Source: an uncultured Lachnospiraceae bacterium | GTDB lineage: Bacteria; Bacillota; Clostridia; Lachnospirales; Lachnospiraceae | DNA length: 64,000 bases | Direction: 5' to 3' | Assembly (NCBI GenBank): GCA_946554445.1 | Contig: CAMNSD010000008.1 | Coordinates: 62,001 to 126,000 of the forward strand | Notes under the pieces: generated by a model | Told to the model about the DNA's origin: nothing | What the model saw: the letters and a program-made list of their open reading frames with translations, nothing else | Databases searched by the model: none | Shown: one piece after another, positions 27,768 to 35,590 of the stretch | Layout of the letters: each line of letters begins with the position of its first letter | How positions within the stretch are numbered: the stretch's first letter is position 1 | Position numbers and translations under genes: made by a program

Positions 27768-29102
27768 ATGAACCATGATTTAACAAAAGGCAATGTAACC
27801 GGCTCCCTGCTTCTGTTTGCGGGGCCGATGATTCTGGGGAATCTGCTGCAGCAGTGCTATAATATAGTGGACACCTGGGTGGTGGGAAGATATGTGGGAG
27901 CGGACGCGTTGGCGGCGGTGGGTTCGTCCTACACGCTGATGACGTTTTTAAATTCCCTGCTGATCGGACTGTGTATGGGAAGCGGCGCTGTTTTTTCTTA
28001 TTATATAGGAAAAGGGGACCGGCAGAAGGTGAAATCCTGCGCCCAGACTTCTTTTGCGCTGATCGGGCTGCTGGCTGTGGCAGTCAGCGTGGCGGTACAG
28101 TGTTTCCGGGGACCGATTCTGTGGCTGCTTCGCACGCCGGGAGAACTTATGCAGATGACGGAGGAATATCTGGTCATCATTTTTACCGGGATTGTGTTCA
28201 TTTTCCTTTATAATTATTTCGCGTTTTTATTGCGAGCGCTGGGCAATTCGGTGGTGCCGCTGTGTTTTCTGGGTGTGGCGTCGGTCTTAAATATCGGTCT
28301 GGATCTGTTTTTTGTGTTACAGCTTCACTGGGGCCTGCAGGGCGCAGCTCTGGCAACGGTGATCGCCCAGGCAGTGTCGGGCGTGGGACTTGGCGTTTAT
28401 ATCTGGTGCAAGGAGCCGTTTTTCCGGTTTTCCCTGCGGGACTTCGTGCGGGGAGAAAAGCCGGTGGCGGAAATTTGCAAATATTCCGGTATGACCTGTA
28501 TGCAGCAGTCGGTCATGAATTTCGGTATCTTGATGGTACAGAGCCTGGTAAACAGTTTTGGTCCGGCGGTGATGGCGGCTTTTGCGGCTACGGTGAAGAT
28601 TGATACCTTTGCCTATATGCCGGCCCAGGAGTTTGGCAACGCCTATTCCATCTTTATTTCCCAGAACCATGGCGCTGGCAAAACGGAGAGAGTGAGAGAA
28701 GGAACCAGAAAGGCACTGGGAGTTTCCGCAGTGTTCTGCGGTGTGGTATCAGTGATAGTCTTTGTGCTTGCGCGGTATCTGATGCTGATTTTTGTGAAAG
28801 CGCAGGATACGCAGATCATAGAGATTGGGATGCAGTATCTACGGATTGAAGGCGCGTTTTATGTGGGCATTGGTATTTTGTTTCTGCTTTACGGATATTT
28901 CCGGGGGATTAATCGGCCTGGTGTCTCGCTGGCGCTGACCATTATCTCCCTGGGGACAAGGGTAGCGTTGGCATACATACTGGCGGCGGTTCCGGCAATC
29001 GGGGTGCTGGGTATCTGGTGGGCGATTCCGATTGGCTGGGCGCTTGCGGATGCGGCAGGCATTGCGGCCATGCGGCGGGGTGGAAACCGGCGGAGAAGTT
29101 AA
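27768..29102 (+). CDS. MATE-family efflux transporter
   Basis: 444 residues with about twelve hydrophobic helices. It begins LTKGNVTGSLLLFAGPMILGNLLQQCYNIVD, the first helix pattern of NorM/DinF-like transporters, and repeats a similar pattern after the midpoint. It would export organic cations or drugs using Na+ or H+. The ribosome site is weak (AAGGAAAC). The next gene starts soon after, at 29157. Confidence 0.9.
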   Translation: MNHDLTKGNVTGSLLLFAGPMILGNLLQQCYNIVDTWVVGRYVGADALAAVGSSYTLMTFLNSLLIGLCMGSGAVFSYYIGKGDRQKVKSCAQTSFALIGLLAVAVSVAVQCFRGPILWLLRTPGELMQMTEEYLVIIFTGIVFIFLYNYFAFLLRALGNSVVPLCFLGVASVLNIGLDLFFVLQLHWGLQGAALATVIAQAVSGVGLGVYIWCKEPFFRFSLRDFVRGEKPVAEICKYSGMTCMQQSVMNFGILMVQSLVNSFGPAVMAAFAATVKIDTFAYMPAQEFGNAYSIFISQNHGAGKTERVREGTRKALGVSAVFCGVVSVIVFVLARYLMLIFVKAQDTQIIEIGMQYLRIEGAFYVGIGILFLLYGYFRGINRPGVSLALTIISLGTRVALAYILAAVPAIGVLGIWWAIPIGWALADAAGIAAMRRGGNRRRS

Positions 29103-29156
29103 GGAATCATATTCATGTTTTATCAATATTTAAGGAAAGAAATGGAGGAAGACAGG

Positions 29157-29708
29157 ATGAGCAAGATTGCAGTATTTTTTGGCACGGGTTATGAGGAGAT
29201 TGAGGCGCTGACGGTGGTGGATATCCTGCGCAGGGCCGGGGAGACGGTGGAGATGGTCTCCATCACGGAGGAAAAGACAGTTGCCGGCTCCCATGACATT
29301 GCAGTGGGCATGGATCAGACGCTTTCCGAAGTGGACTTTGACAGCGTGGATGTGCTGGTGCTTCCGGGCGGGATGCCGGGGACCAAGAATCTGGAAGCCT
29401 GTGAAGCGCTGATGGCACAGGTGGATGCATTTGTGGCGAAGGGTAAAGTTGTGGCGGCAATCTGCGCAGCCCCCAGTATTTTAGGACATCGCGGCCATTT
29501 AAAAGGGAAGAAGGCGTGTTCCTATCCGTCCATGGAGAGTCACTTAGAAGGCGCGGAAGTGCTGCAGGATCCTGCAGTTACGGACGGCAATCTCATTACA
29601 GGACGGGGCATGGGCGCGGCCATTGCTTTCGGCCTTGCGATTTTGGAAAAGTTACAGGGGAAAGATGCGGCTGACAAGATGGCGGATACGGTGGTGTATC
29701 AGAGATAA
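29157..29708 (+). CDS. DJ-1/PfpI family protein
   Basis: 183 residues. The DJ-1-like fold shows FGTGYEEIEALTVVDILRRAGE (with the acidic residue near Cys in family members), VLPGGMPGTKNLE and the nucleophile elbow AAICAAPSILG, with cysteine at about 104. Members act in glyoxal or protein deglycation stress. GGAGG lies 8 bases before ATG 29157; an upstream frame start at 29115 has no ribosome site. Confidence 0.9.
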   Translation: MSKIAVFFGTGYEEIEALTVVDILRRAGETVEMVSITEEKTVAGSHDIAVGMDQTLSEVDFDSVDVLVLPGGMPGTKNLEACEALMAQVDAFVAKGKVVAAICAAPSILGHRGHLKGKKACSYPSMESHLEGAEVLQDPAVTDGNLITGRGMGAAIAFGLAILEKLQGKDAADKMADTVVYQR

Positions 29709-29825
29709 CCTTTTAAAAATTGTTTCAAAGATAGCAAAACTTACCATAATATTTTCTCACCATCCGAACATACTAACATCAAGATAAGCGAACAAACCAA
29801 TGCGCCTCACAGCGACATACGTCAC

Positions 29826-29858
29826 TGAGATAAGCGCAGGGAGCGAGCGCTTATCTCA
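29826..29858. repeat. Perfect 12-bp inverted repeat upstream of the SASP gene
   Basis: TGAGATAAGCGC (29826-29837) and GCGCTTATCTCA (29847-29858) are exact inverses around AGGGAGCGA. AT sequence but no U-tract follows. It could be a REP-like element or a terminator for the DJ-1 gene. Confidence 0.5.
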
Positions 29859-29909
29859 ATATAGATAAAGAATGGAAAACATTCAAACGTATTTCGGAGG
29901 TGAAAAGAA

Positions 29910-30110
29910 ATGGCAAGCAACAAGACGAATAGAGTAGAAGTTCCTGAAGCAAAAGCAGCTATGGATCGTTTCAAGACTGAGGTAGCGTCTGAGTTGGGTG
30001 TAAACCTGAAAGAGGGTTACAACGGCGACCTCACTTCTAAAGAGGCCGGTTCTATCGGTGGTGAGATGGTTCGTAGAATGATCAAGAGCCAGGAAGAGCA
30101 GATGAAGTAA
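29910..30110 (+). CDS. Alpha/beta-type small acid-soluble spore protein
   Basis: 66 residues. It binds and protects spore DNA. Family marks are the germination-protease-like site in FKTEVASELGV and the DNA-binding block GDLTSKEAGSIGGEMVRRMI. CGGAGGTG lies upstream. It identifies the host as a spore former. The mobile element is integrated downstream of its terminator. Confidence 0.95.
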   Translation: MASNKTNRVEVPEAKAAMDRFKTEVASELGVNLKEGYNGDLTSKEAGSIGGEMVRRMIKSQEEQMK

Positions 30111-30128
30111 GCATTATGATCTAGAAGG

Positions 30129-30164
30129 ACAACCCGTTTGTCATAGGACAGGCGGGTTGTTTTT
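30129..30164 (+). terminator. Terminator of the SASP gene
   Basis: ACAACCCG and CGGGTTGT pair (8 bp) and TTTT follows. Confidence 0.85.
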
Positions 30165-30427
30165 CATATTGTATCATAATATGACAGCCATGGATATTAG
30201 ATGGTAACCGGTTTGTCATGCGGAAAACAGTAGAATAAACATAGGGTTTTGAAACTATATTTCACAATACATTTTTCTTTATTTTATACTAAATTTGACT
30301 AGGTGCATAGTAGACGGTGGAAAAAGTATATAATAAAATCTCACTACACCCTTAACGGCTTCTAAAGCCGCATAAATACGGGATTGTCGAAGTGGTTAAG
30401 AGTGGTAAAAAGCAGAAAAATGTAGGT

Positions 30428-30490
30428 AACTCCTATTTTATTCCTGCACCACTCCTATACTGCTATTCCTACATATAATGCAAGTAGGAG
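30428..30490. repeat. CTCCTA-type repeats, candidate integrase arm sites
   Basis: AACTCCTAT (30428), ACTCCTAT (30451), ATTCCTACA (30465) and inverted GTAGGAG (30484) lie within 63 bases. The same word recurs upstream of the integrase at 32076 and 32092. Copies on both sides of an integrase gene fit arm-type binding sites. Confidence 0.45.
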
Positions 30491-30508
30491 AAGTCTATTA
30501 AAGAGAGG

Positions 30509-30546
30509 AAAAGGAGACGGTTGCTGGTAACAACTATCTCCTTTTT
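30509..30546. terminator. Hairpin terminator downstream of the integrase
   Basis: AAAAGGAGA and TCTCCTTTT pair over 9 bp, with an inner GTTG/CAAC. T tracts lie on both strands. Confidence 0.65.
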
Positions 30547-30798
30547 GTGTGAATCATACGAACTTGACATTTAAAATGGGGCTGTCATTATCGCATTTGT
30601 TGAGATCGTAATAAGAGTTATAGGGTGTGTGAACTCTTTCTGTCTTATCGTTTTCTCTATGCCAAAAAGAAACAGGGTGAAAGTCTTTCCTTGGCTTATA
30701 ATATTGTCGATAATTTGTCAAGCTATTCGCCTCCTCTCTTTAATAGACTTCTCCTTTCAAGTAACTGCGGCTTTACTTTCTTTCGCCATTATAACATC

Positions 30799-32034
30799 CT
30801 ATTTTATTTTTTCAATTTCTGTTTTCAACCAGTCGAATTCTCTTTGGGTGTAAACCTTTTCTGTAATGTCTGCAATCTTGTGGCCGACCATGTATTTGAT
30901 GGCGTACTCATCCACTCCGTATTTCTTTGCCATTGTTACAAAGTGTTTTCTACCGTCATGTGGTCTATGCTCTGGATTCAGATTTAATTCAGTTCGTATC
31001 AAATCAAAAGCTTTTGTGTAACGGTTGTAGGTCAATTTTATATTTTTCTTGTTTCGGGCGTTTGGGTCAATCCAGTTCAGTAAATACTTACTGCCAAGTT
31101 CTTCAGCCTCTTTGTATTTCTTTTCCACCAAAGAACGAATCTTACTATGAATTGGAACTATCCGTTCACTTCCAGCCTCGGTTTTCATACCGCCTTTAAA
31201 TGTTCCCTCTGTTAAATCCACATTCGCTAGTTCAATCAATCCAAGTTCCTGCGGACGCCATCCGGAATAACACTGAATCAGGAGAATGTCTATGCCTTTC
31301 TTATCATCCACGTGGTTCCACAAAAGCTCTATCTCATCTTCCGAAAAAGCAATATGTTCTCGCTTGACATTGTGACACTCTTTTACAACTTCATCAGGAA
31401 GTTTAAAAGTTCGTGAGTAATTCCGATCCACGATTTCATATTCCAAAGCATAATCCAGCATCAAGTTAAATAGCGACTTGATTTTGTTCTTCATAGTTGC
31501 GGTTGGAGTCTGTTCAACACCTTTGACGACTGCAACACCTTCTTCCATGCATCCTTTGATGTGTCTGGCACGAACGTCCATCACTCTCATAGTGTAAACA
31601 GCAGAGCAATATTCCCAGGCATTCTCGGCAGCCTTTGAGTCTTTTACGGTTTTCTCATACTCTGGGAACCATTTGTCGTAGAGTTCCTGCATGGTAATAG
31701 CAGGCTGCAAGTCGTAAGGGTTCTTGTTATATTCTACAAGAGCCGCATATGCATCGTTGTATGTAGGAAAATAGGATTCCGGTTTCAACGGTTTACAAAT
31801 TGGTCTGCCAGTCGCTGTCTTGCCGACGGTAATCATAGCCCGGTAAGGATTCCGGAGATTCCGGTTCTTAATCTCGCTAATTTGTCCGAACCCGTTTGGC
31901 AATCTTCTTCTCTTATTATTCTTGTTTCGAGGTTTCCTCGGTTTTACGTCCGGCTGTATAGGGTATCCACAGTGCGGACAGAATGTCGCTTTATCGCTTA
32001 CTTGTAATTCGCATTCAGGGCATTGCATTAGCAT
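30799..32034 (-). CDS. int: Tyrosine-type site-specific integrase with N-terminal zinc ribbon
   Basis: 411 residues. Residues 1-25 form a CPECEL...CPHCGY zinc ribbon, then a basic linker, a SAM-like DNA-binding domain (105-215) and the catalytic domain (230-405). Catalytic residues visible are Arg in CYSGWRPQEL, His and Arg in RPHDGRKHF, His in MVGHKI and Tyr in EKVYTQREF. It should integrate and excise the element. GGAAGGAG precedes the ATG on the minus strand. A consensus promoter overlapped by an inverted repeat lies at 32062-32098. Confidence 0.95.
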   Translation of the reverse strand: MLMQCPECELQVSDKATFCPHCGYPIQPDVKPRKPRNKNNKRRRLPNGFGQISEIKNRNLRNPYRAMITVGKTATGRPICKPLKPESYFPTYNDAYAALVEYNKNPYDLQPAITMQELYDKWFPEYEKTVKDSKAAENAWEYCSAVYTMRVMDVRARHIKGCMEEGVAVVKGVEQTPTATMKNKIKSLFNLMLDYALEYEIVDRNYSRTFKLPDEVVKECHNVKREHIAFSEDEIELLWNHVDDKKGIDILLIQCYSGWRPQELGLIELANVDLTEGTFKGGMKTEAGSERIVPIHSKIRSLVEKKYKEAEELGSKYLLNWIDPNARNKKNIKLTYNRYTKAFDLIRTELNLNPEHRPHDGRKHFVTMAKKYGVDEYAIKYMVGHKIADITEKVYTQREFDWLKTEIEKIK

Positions 32035-32061
32035 TGTGCATCACTCTCCTTCCACGTCTGC

Positions 32062-32098
32062 ATTATAATAAATAGTGTAGGAATTGTCAACTCCTACA
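32062..32098 (-). promoter_or_regulatory. Integrase promoter overlapped by an inverted repeat
   Basis: On the minus strand TTGACA (32090-32085), a 17-bp spacer and TATAAT (32067-32062) form a perfect promoter. TGTAGGA (32076-32082) and TCCTACA (32092-32098) form a 7-bp inverted repeat that covers the -35. The repeat matches the arm-type words left of the gene. Confidence 0.75.
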
Positions 32099-32147
32099 TT
32101 TATATTTTCTTGCTAAAGTTTTCCTTATTTCTAACCTAGATTAAATA

Positions 32148-32162
32148 CAGTACGCAGGTGAC
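32148..32162 (+). repeat. CAGTACGCAGGTGAC repeat, copy 1
   Basis: Matches 33864-33878 at 14 of 15 positions. The preceding bases (CTAGATTAAATA and CTAGCTTAGAAA) are also alike. It lies upstream of the first rightward gene. Confidence 0.5.
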
Positions 32163-32245
32163 ATGTTTTTCTGATAGCCTTAACATACAAAATCCGAAAA
32201 ATTCCCGGGGTGAGATTTTGGAAAAACATTTTAAAGGAGGACTGT

Positions 32246-32494
32246 ATGGACGCCATATTTCAAACTGGTTCTGTACCGGTCGCGGTCGCCGCCAAAGTAT
32301 ACGGTAAAGACGCTTCCTGGGTACGAGCTGGCATTATTTCCGGCTGGCTTCCGATTGGAAAAGCCACAAGGAATGGTCAACTCGTAACCAAGATCGAAGA
32401 AATGAACAGCAAGCTGGGACGGATTAACTTCTATATCTCACCCAAATTGCTGTACGAGCAAACCGGATATCTTTGGAAAGGAGAAAAAGTATGA
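32246..32494 (+). CDS. Small HTH/excisionase-like protein
   Basis: 82 residues. The pattern VPVAVAAKVYGKDASWVRAG, then GWLPIG and FYISPKLLYEQTGY, is a predicted winged-helix fold seen in small phage and integrative-element proteins of Clostridia. Its place as the first gene opposite the integrase suits an excisionase or early regulator. AAAGGAGG precedes the ATG at 32246. The following gene overlaps its end. Confidence 0.6.
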   Translation: MDAIFQTGSVPVAVAAKVYGKDASWVRAGIISGWLPIGKATRNGQLVTKIEEMNSKLGRINFYISPKLLYEQTGYLWKGEKV

Positions 32495-32910
32495 GTACGA
32501 CTATAAGACCTGAACTTTCGGAAAAGAATAAATACTGGATTGACCGCCACCGTTATTATGAGCTGAAACATTTTTGTTTGCAGTATCCTGCATGGAAGAA
32601 AGCGTATGGGGTGTTGGATGGGCTGAGCAAGAGACCGAACGATAATCCAATACTTGCTAAGCTCAATGTAGTGAGTGATCCAACTGCCAGATGCGCCGTT
32701 ACAAAAGCGTACTTAGCAGAGCGAATAGCAATGATAGAGGATGTCGCAGAGGATACGGACGAAGAACTGGCAAGTTATATTTTACATGGGGTAACAGAGG
32801 GTTGTTCTTATGACATATTGCGGGTAAGGTATAATATTCCGTGCTGCAAAGATGTCTACTACGACTTGTACAGACGGTTCTTCTGGTTGCTGAGTAAAGA
32901 AAGGGAGTAA
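32491..32910 (+). CDS. Conserved phage protein, possible HTH regulator
   Basis: 139 residues, starting MSTTIRPELSEKNKYW. The C-terminal third (EGCSYDILRVRYNIPCCKDVYYDLYRRFFWLL) has the layout of sigma-region-4-like helices found in ArpU/RinA-type late regulators, but the match is only suggestive. GGAAAGGAG precedes the ATG at 32491, which overlaps the previous stop by 4 bases. No other domain is visible. Confidence 0.55.
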   Translation: MSTTIRPELSEKNKYWIDRHRYYELKHFCLQYPAWKKAYGVLDGLSKRPNDNPILAKLNVVSDPTARCAVTKAYLAERIAMIEDVAEDTDEELASYILHGVTEGCSYDILRVRYNIPCCKDVYYDLYRRFFWLLSKERE

Positions 32911-32928
32911 GAGTCGCAGAGATTTCAT

Positions 32929-32946
32929 CTCCTTTAATGAAAGGAG
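32929..32946 (+). promoter_or_regulatory. Hairpin covering the Shine-Dalgarno of the 32957 gene
   Basis: CTCCTTT (32929-32935), loop AATG, AAAGGAG (32940-32946): 7 bp, perfect. The 3' arm is the ribosome site. Confidence 0.65.
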
Positions 32947-32956
32947 AGTGAGATTT

Positions 32957-33292
32957 ATGGAAAACATAAGGAGTATGTATTCACAAGTATTTGATTCGAG
33001 TAATCCTAACTGGGATCAGGATCGAGAGTTTAATCTAATCTATTTGAAATCGCAACAAAACTACTTTAACGATCTTTTGAAATGTAGAGGCTATGTATTT
33101 CTGAGAGATATTCAGGAATGCCTTGGACTTAAAGTAACAAGGTTATCGTTATTTGTAGGATGGTTTTACGATTTGGAAAATGCGTTGGGAGATAACTACA
33201 TCGATTTTGGAATCCAGGAGGACGAAGACGGAGAAAGTATTTGGTTAGACTTTAATGTTGACGGAGACATCACAGAACGTTTTGAAGATTGA
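32957..33292 (+). CDS. Solo C-terminal domain of the DUF6353 family
   Basis: 111 residues. The segment FNLIYLKSQQNYFNDLLKC ... FLRDIQECLG ... GWFYD ... GDNYIDFGI ... WLDFNVDGDI aligns with the C-terminal part of the DUF6353 protein at 42560, but the two N-terminal membrane helices are absent. It is therefore a soluble version of that domain. The ATG at 32957 is chosen over GTG 32948 because of the spacing to AAAGGAG. Role unknown. Confidence 0.7.
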   Translation: MENIRSMYSQVFDSSNPNWDQDREFNLIYLKSQQNYFNDLLKCRGYVFLRDIQECLGLKVTRLSLFVGWFYDLENALGDNYIDFGIQEDEDGESIWLDFNVDGDITERFED

Positions 33293-33316
33293 GCCAGCAA
33301 TGGCTCTTTCTTTTTC
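33291..33316 (+). terminator. Cassette terminator GAGCC/GGCTC
   Basis: GAGCC-AGCAAT-GGCTC then TTTCTTTTT, overlapping the stop codon of the 32957 gene. Confidence 0.7.
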
Positions 33317-33329
33317 GCACGAATTTCAT

Positions 33330-33347
33330 CTCCTTTAATGAAAGGAG
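33330..33347 (+). promoter_or_regulatory. Hairpin covering the Shine-Dalgarno of the 33358 gene
   Basis: CTCCTTT-AATG-AAAGGAG, the same stem and the same following bases (AGTGAGATTT) as at 32929. Confidence 0.65.
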
Positions 33348-33357
33348 AGTGAGATTT

Positions 33358-33492
33358 ATGAGTGCAATAAAAAGATGGCTTGAAGATCATATTTCAGAGA
33401 TTACGGATGAAGAATTACTGGAAGATGGTTATGAACAGAAAGAGATTGACTTTATGAGAGAATGCTTTACTGGAAGGAGGAAGGAGTCCTAA
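33358..33492 (+). CDS. Small acidic protein, 44 residues
   Basis: Begins MSAIKRWLEDHISEITDEEL and is predicted helical, without cysteines or membrane segment. The start lies 11 bases after a Shine-Dalgarno hairpin. It ends in Lys-Glu-Ser, the last codons lying inside the terminator hairpin. No family recognised. Confidence 0.6.
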   Translation: MSAIKRWLEDHISEITDEELLEDGYEQKEIDFMRECFTGRRKES

Positions 33493-33510
33493 CAAGGGCT
33501 CTTTCTTTTT
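33484..33510 (+). terminator. Cassette terminator GAGTCC-TAACAA-GGGCTC
   Basis: A 6-bp stem with one G-U, stop codon TAA in the loop, then TTTCTTTTT. Type copy of the recurring hairpin. Confidence 0.75.
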
Positions 33511-33581
33511 AGCTTAAAAAATGGTATAATTAAGCCGATACTTGATACCTTTTGTTTTTTATTTCGCAAATAATACATCGC

Positions 33582-33594
33582 CCTTTATGAAAGG
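33582..33594 (+). promoter_or_regulatory. Short hairpin at the Shine-Dalgarno of the 33604 gene
   Basis: CCTTT-ATG-AAAGG, 5 bp, overlapping AAAGGAGG. The tract before it (CGCAAATAATACATCG) resembles other cassette leaders. Confidence 0.5.
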
Positions 33595-33603
33595 AGGACA
33601 CAT

Positions 33604-33801
33604 ATGACGGAACAAGGTTCTAATTTTGAAGAAAAGGAGAAAACCGAAATGATGAACGTTCAGGAAGTGGCAAGAATGACCGAATGGCTCAGAGCAAAAG
33701 GCATGAGCGATACGGAAATTCTCAACTGCATGAATTACATCGCTACGGGCGTTGGCTTACCGACAAATATTGAGCCGTCCGAAGTAAAAGAGTCCGAATG
33801 A
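33604..33801 (+). CDS. Small helical protein, 65 residues
   Basis: Residues 18-50 (VQEVARMTEWLRAKGMSDTEI) form helices that may be a small DNA- or protein-binding bundle. It is acidic at both ends. AAAGGAGG lies 7 bases before the ATG. No family recognised; it belongs to the run of small early genes. Confidence 0.65.
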   Translation: MTEQGSNFEEKEKTEMMNVQEVARMTEWLRAKGMSDTEILNCMNYIATGVGLPTNIEPSEVKESE

Positions 33802-33812
33802 TTCAGAGGGAA

Positions 33813-33846
33813 GAGTCGTGTAACAGCGGCTCTTTTCTTTTATTTT
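33813..33846 (+). terminator. Cassette terminator GAGTCG/CGGCTC
   Basis: GAGTCG-TGTAACAG-CGGCTC then TTTTCTTTTATTTTT. Confidence 0.75.
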
Positions 33847-33863
33847 TAATCTAGCTTAGAAAC

Positions 33864-33878
33864 CAGTACGTAGGTGAC
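33864..33878 (+). repeat. CAGTACGTAGGTGAC repeat, copy 2
   Basis: One mismatch to 32148-32162. It lies about 55 bases before the 33931 gene. Confidence 0.5.
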
Positions 33879-33930
33879 TGAAAAACATGCTATCTTGATA
33901 TCTGAAAAAATCTATGGAAGGAGGAACACT

Positions 33931-34149
33931 ATGCAAGCGGTCGTTATATTTATTGTCGGCGTTTTTATTGGGTGTGGAATCGCAGTCGTGATTCTTAGAC
34001 CGAAATGCATCGGGACCTTACGGGTTGATACATCTGATCCGGACGGTCCTTTTATATTTCTGGAAGCATCTAAAAGCATCGACTTTATCGCATCTAAAAA
34101 ATCGGTCATGCTGAAAGTAAATCTCAAAAGTTATATTTCGCACGACTAA
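33931..34149 (+). CDS. Small single-TM protein, 72 residues
   Basis: Residues 2-22 (VVIFIVGVFIGCGIAVVIL) form one membrane helix; the rest is a short beta-rich tail (GTLRVDTSDPDGPFIFLEAS) likely in the cytoplasm. GGAAGGAGG precedes the ATG. The tail resembles small holin-neighbour or membrane phage proteins, but no family can be named. Confidence 0.65.
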   Translation: MQAVVIFIVGVFIGCGIAVVILRPKCIGTLRVDTSDPDGPFIFLEASKSIDFIASKKSVMLKVNLKSYISHD

Positions 34150-34199
34150 CAGTTCCTTTTATGGAAGCTTAAAAACTTAACAGTGAAAGGAGAAAGAAA

Positions 34200-34646
34200 A
34201 TGAACGAAGACATTATCACAATGTTGGACGAACAGATTAAAGCCGAACTTGGAGGTTTATCCGGTCTTGCAGTAGGAAGCAAGGAACATACGGAAGCCAT
34301 AGAGGGTTTGGCCAAGCTGTATCGGTTAAGAATCGATGATTCTAAAGCTGCAATGGAGTACAACAAAGAGATTGACGATGATGATTTCCGTAAGAAGCAG
34401 ATGGAACAGGAAGAAAAATTCCATAATGAGCAGGCGGAAAGAGATGAGCAGTCTCGTAAAGAGCAACTCGCAGAGCAGAAAAAGGATCGATATATCAGAA
34501 TCGGTATTGCTGCGGCCGAACTTATGGTGCCGCTAGTGTTCTTTGCCAAGATTTATCAGATGGGATATGATTTGGAAAAGGACGGCACATTTACAGTTCA
34601 GACATTGAAGAACTTGGTTCGGTTCGTTAAACCGACTAAACGATGA
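34200..34646 (+). CDS. Coiled-coil single-TM protein
   Basis: 148 residues. Residues 55-100 are a charged coiled coil (KKQMEQEEKFHNEQAERDEQ); a hydrophobic helix follows at about 100-122 (IGIAAAELMVPLVFFAKIY) and a basic tail ends PTKR. GAAAGGAG precedes the ATG. Function unknown; a structural or membrane-tether role is conceivable. Confidence 0.7.
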   Translation: MNEDIITMLDEQIKAELGGLSGLAVGSKEHTEAIEGLAKLYRLRIDDSKAAMEYNKEIDDDDFRKKQMEQEEKFHNEQAERDEQSRKEQLAEQKKDRYIRIGIAAAELMVPLVFFAKIYQMGYDLEKDGTFTVQTLKNLVRFVKPTKR

Positions 34647-34669
34647 GAATTGAAGATTCCAAAGCGGAG

Positions 34670-34700
34670 AGGCGTTAGATTTACAGCGCCTTTTCGTTTT
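34670..34700 (+). terminator. Weak terminator hairpin
   Basis: AGGCG and CGCCT pair across a 12-base loop, then TTTTCGTTTTT. Confidence 0.45.
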
Positions 34701-34820
34701 TCCTCGCCAAAATTGCATATCCTCTTATGGAGATACAAAGAGCTCTTTAATCTCTTAACTTAACTATGAAAAGGGTGTATGATATGTAGTACACTCCGAG
34801 TTACGAAAGGAGATAATAAT

Positions 34821-35132
34821 ATGAGCCAAATTATTAAACCGGAGGGTATTGAGTTAATAGAATACCTGAACGAAGGGTATGCAATTTGCAACAAATGCGG
34901 AGCAGTTATGGACCGGAGGGAACATCCCAGAGGTGGAAATGATATTTATACCTGCCCATCATGCGGTTGGAATATAGACGTGATGGATTATGAGTACGAA
35001 GAAGATGAGGAAGAAGAATGGACAGAACAGGTACTCAGTATGTACGCAGGAAATGTACCACCTGATGGATGTAGAGCCTGCGGAGGTCCTTATCCGAGCT
35101 GCAAATTATCATGCCCGACATTTGACGAGTAA
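34821..35132 (+). CDS. Zinc-ribbon protein, 103 residues
   Basis: CNKCGAVM and CPSCGWNI (about 24-54) form a four-cysteine zinc ribbon, and a second cysteine set (GCRACGGPYPSCKLSC) lies at the C-terminus, separated by a glutamate run. It could be a nucleic-acid-binding adaptor. GAAAGGAG lies 9 bases before the ATG at 34821; the upstream frame start is not supported by a ribosome site. Confidence 0.7.
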   Translation: MSQIIKPEGIELIEYLNEGYAICNKCGAVMDRREHPRGGNDIYTCPSCGWNIDVMDYEYEEDEEEEWTEQVLSMYAGNVPPDGCRACGGPYPSCKLSCPTFDE

Positions 35133-35145
35133 TATTAGGGAGAGG

Positions 35146-35170
35146 AAGTCCTGACGAGGGCTTTTTCTCT
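35146..35170 (+). terminator. Cassette terminator AAGTCC/GGGCTT
   Basis: AAGTCC-TGACGA-GGGCTT then TTTCTCT; a compensated variant of the GAGTCC hairpin. Confidence 0.65.
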
Positions 35171-35191
35171 TGCATTTTGGAGAAAAATAAA

Positions 35192-35551
35192 ATGAGATAT
35201 CATTACAAGAAACCGACAATGCCACGGACAAAGTTTGGCAGACGTTATATTTGTAATCATCCGGTTTATAATAGTTGTACTCTATTTGAGATAAGTGGAA
35301 AAGGTCTCGCCGTGATTCAACAGCGATTTGATAAAGAAACAAAAAGTACCTGGTGGAGCGAAATAGATCAGTGGCTTACTGCTGAAATATATTTGCACCC
35401 ACATTTTAAAGCGTACTTTGACGAACGTGCAGGAGAGGCTACGGACGGATTATATCCTACTGTAACCGTCCGGCAAATTATGTGGGCGCTGAAGATGAAG
35501 CCCATTAAGCGCGAACGGTGGGAAACGGTCTTTGACAGACGAAATATTTAG
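35192..35551 (+). CDS. Conserved hypothetical phage protein, 119 residues
   Basis: Begins MRYHYKKPTMPRTKFGRRYIC. Basic, with tryptophans (WWSEIDQWL) and no membrane segment. A TTGGAG ribosome site lies 10 bases before the ATG. A nucleic-acid-binding role would fit the charge but nothing specific is visible. Confidence 0.6.
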   Translation: MRYHYKKPTMPRTKFGRRYICNHPVYNSCTLFEISGKGLAVIQQRFDKETKSTWWSEIDQWLTAEIYLHPHFKAYFDERAGEATDGLYPTVTVRQIMWALKMKPIKRERWETVFDRRNI

Positions 35552-35563
35552 CAAAAATTACAA

Positions 35564-35582
35564 CCTCTTTAATGAAAGGAGG
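35564..35582 (+). promoter_or_regulatory. Hairpin at the Shine-Dalgarno of the 35591 gene
   Basis: CCTCTTT-AATG-AAAGGAGG, pairing with a one-base bulge. The preceding GCAAAAATTACAA is the common cassette leader. Confidence 0.55.
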
Positions 35583-35590
35583 TTCAGGTT

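Noticed and set aside
30350..30420. tRNA gene at the attachment region
   Set aside because: A sequence like GTCGAAGTGGTTAAG suggests a D arm, but acceptor and T arms cannot be drawn.
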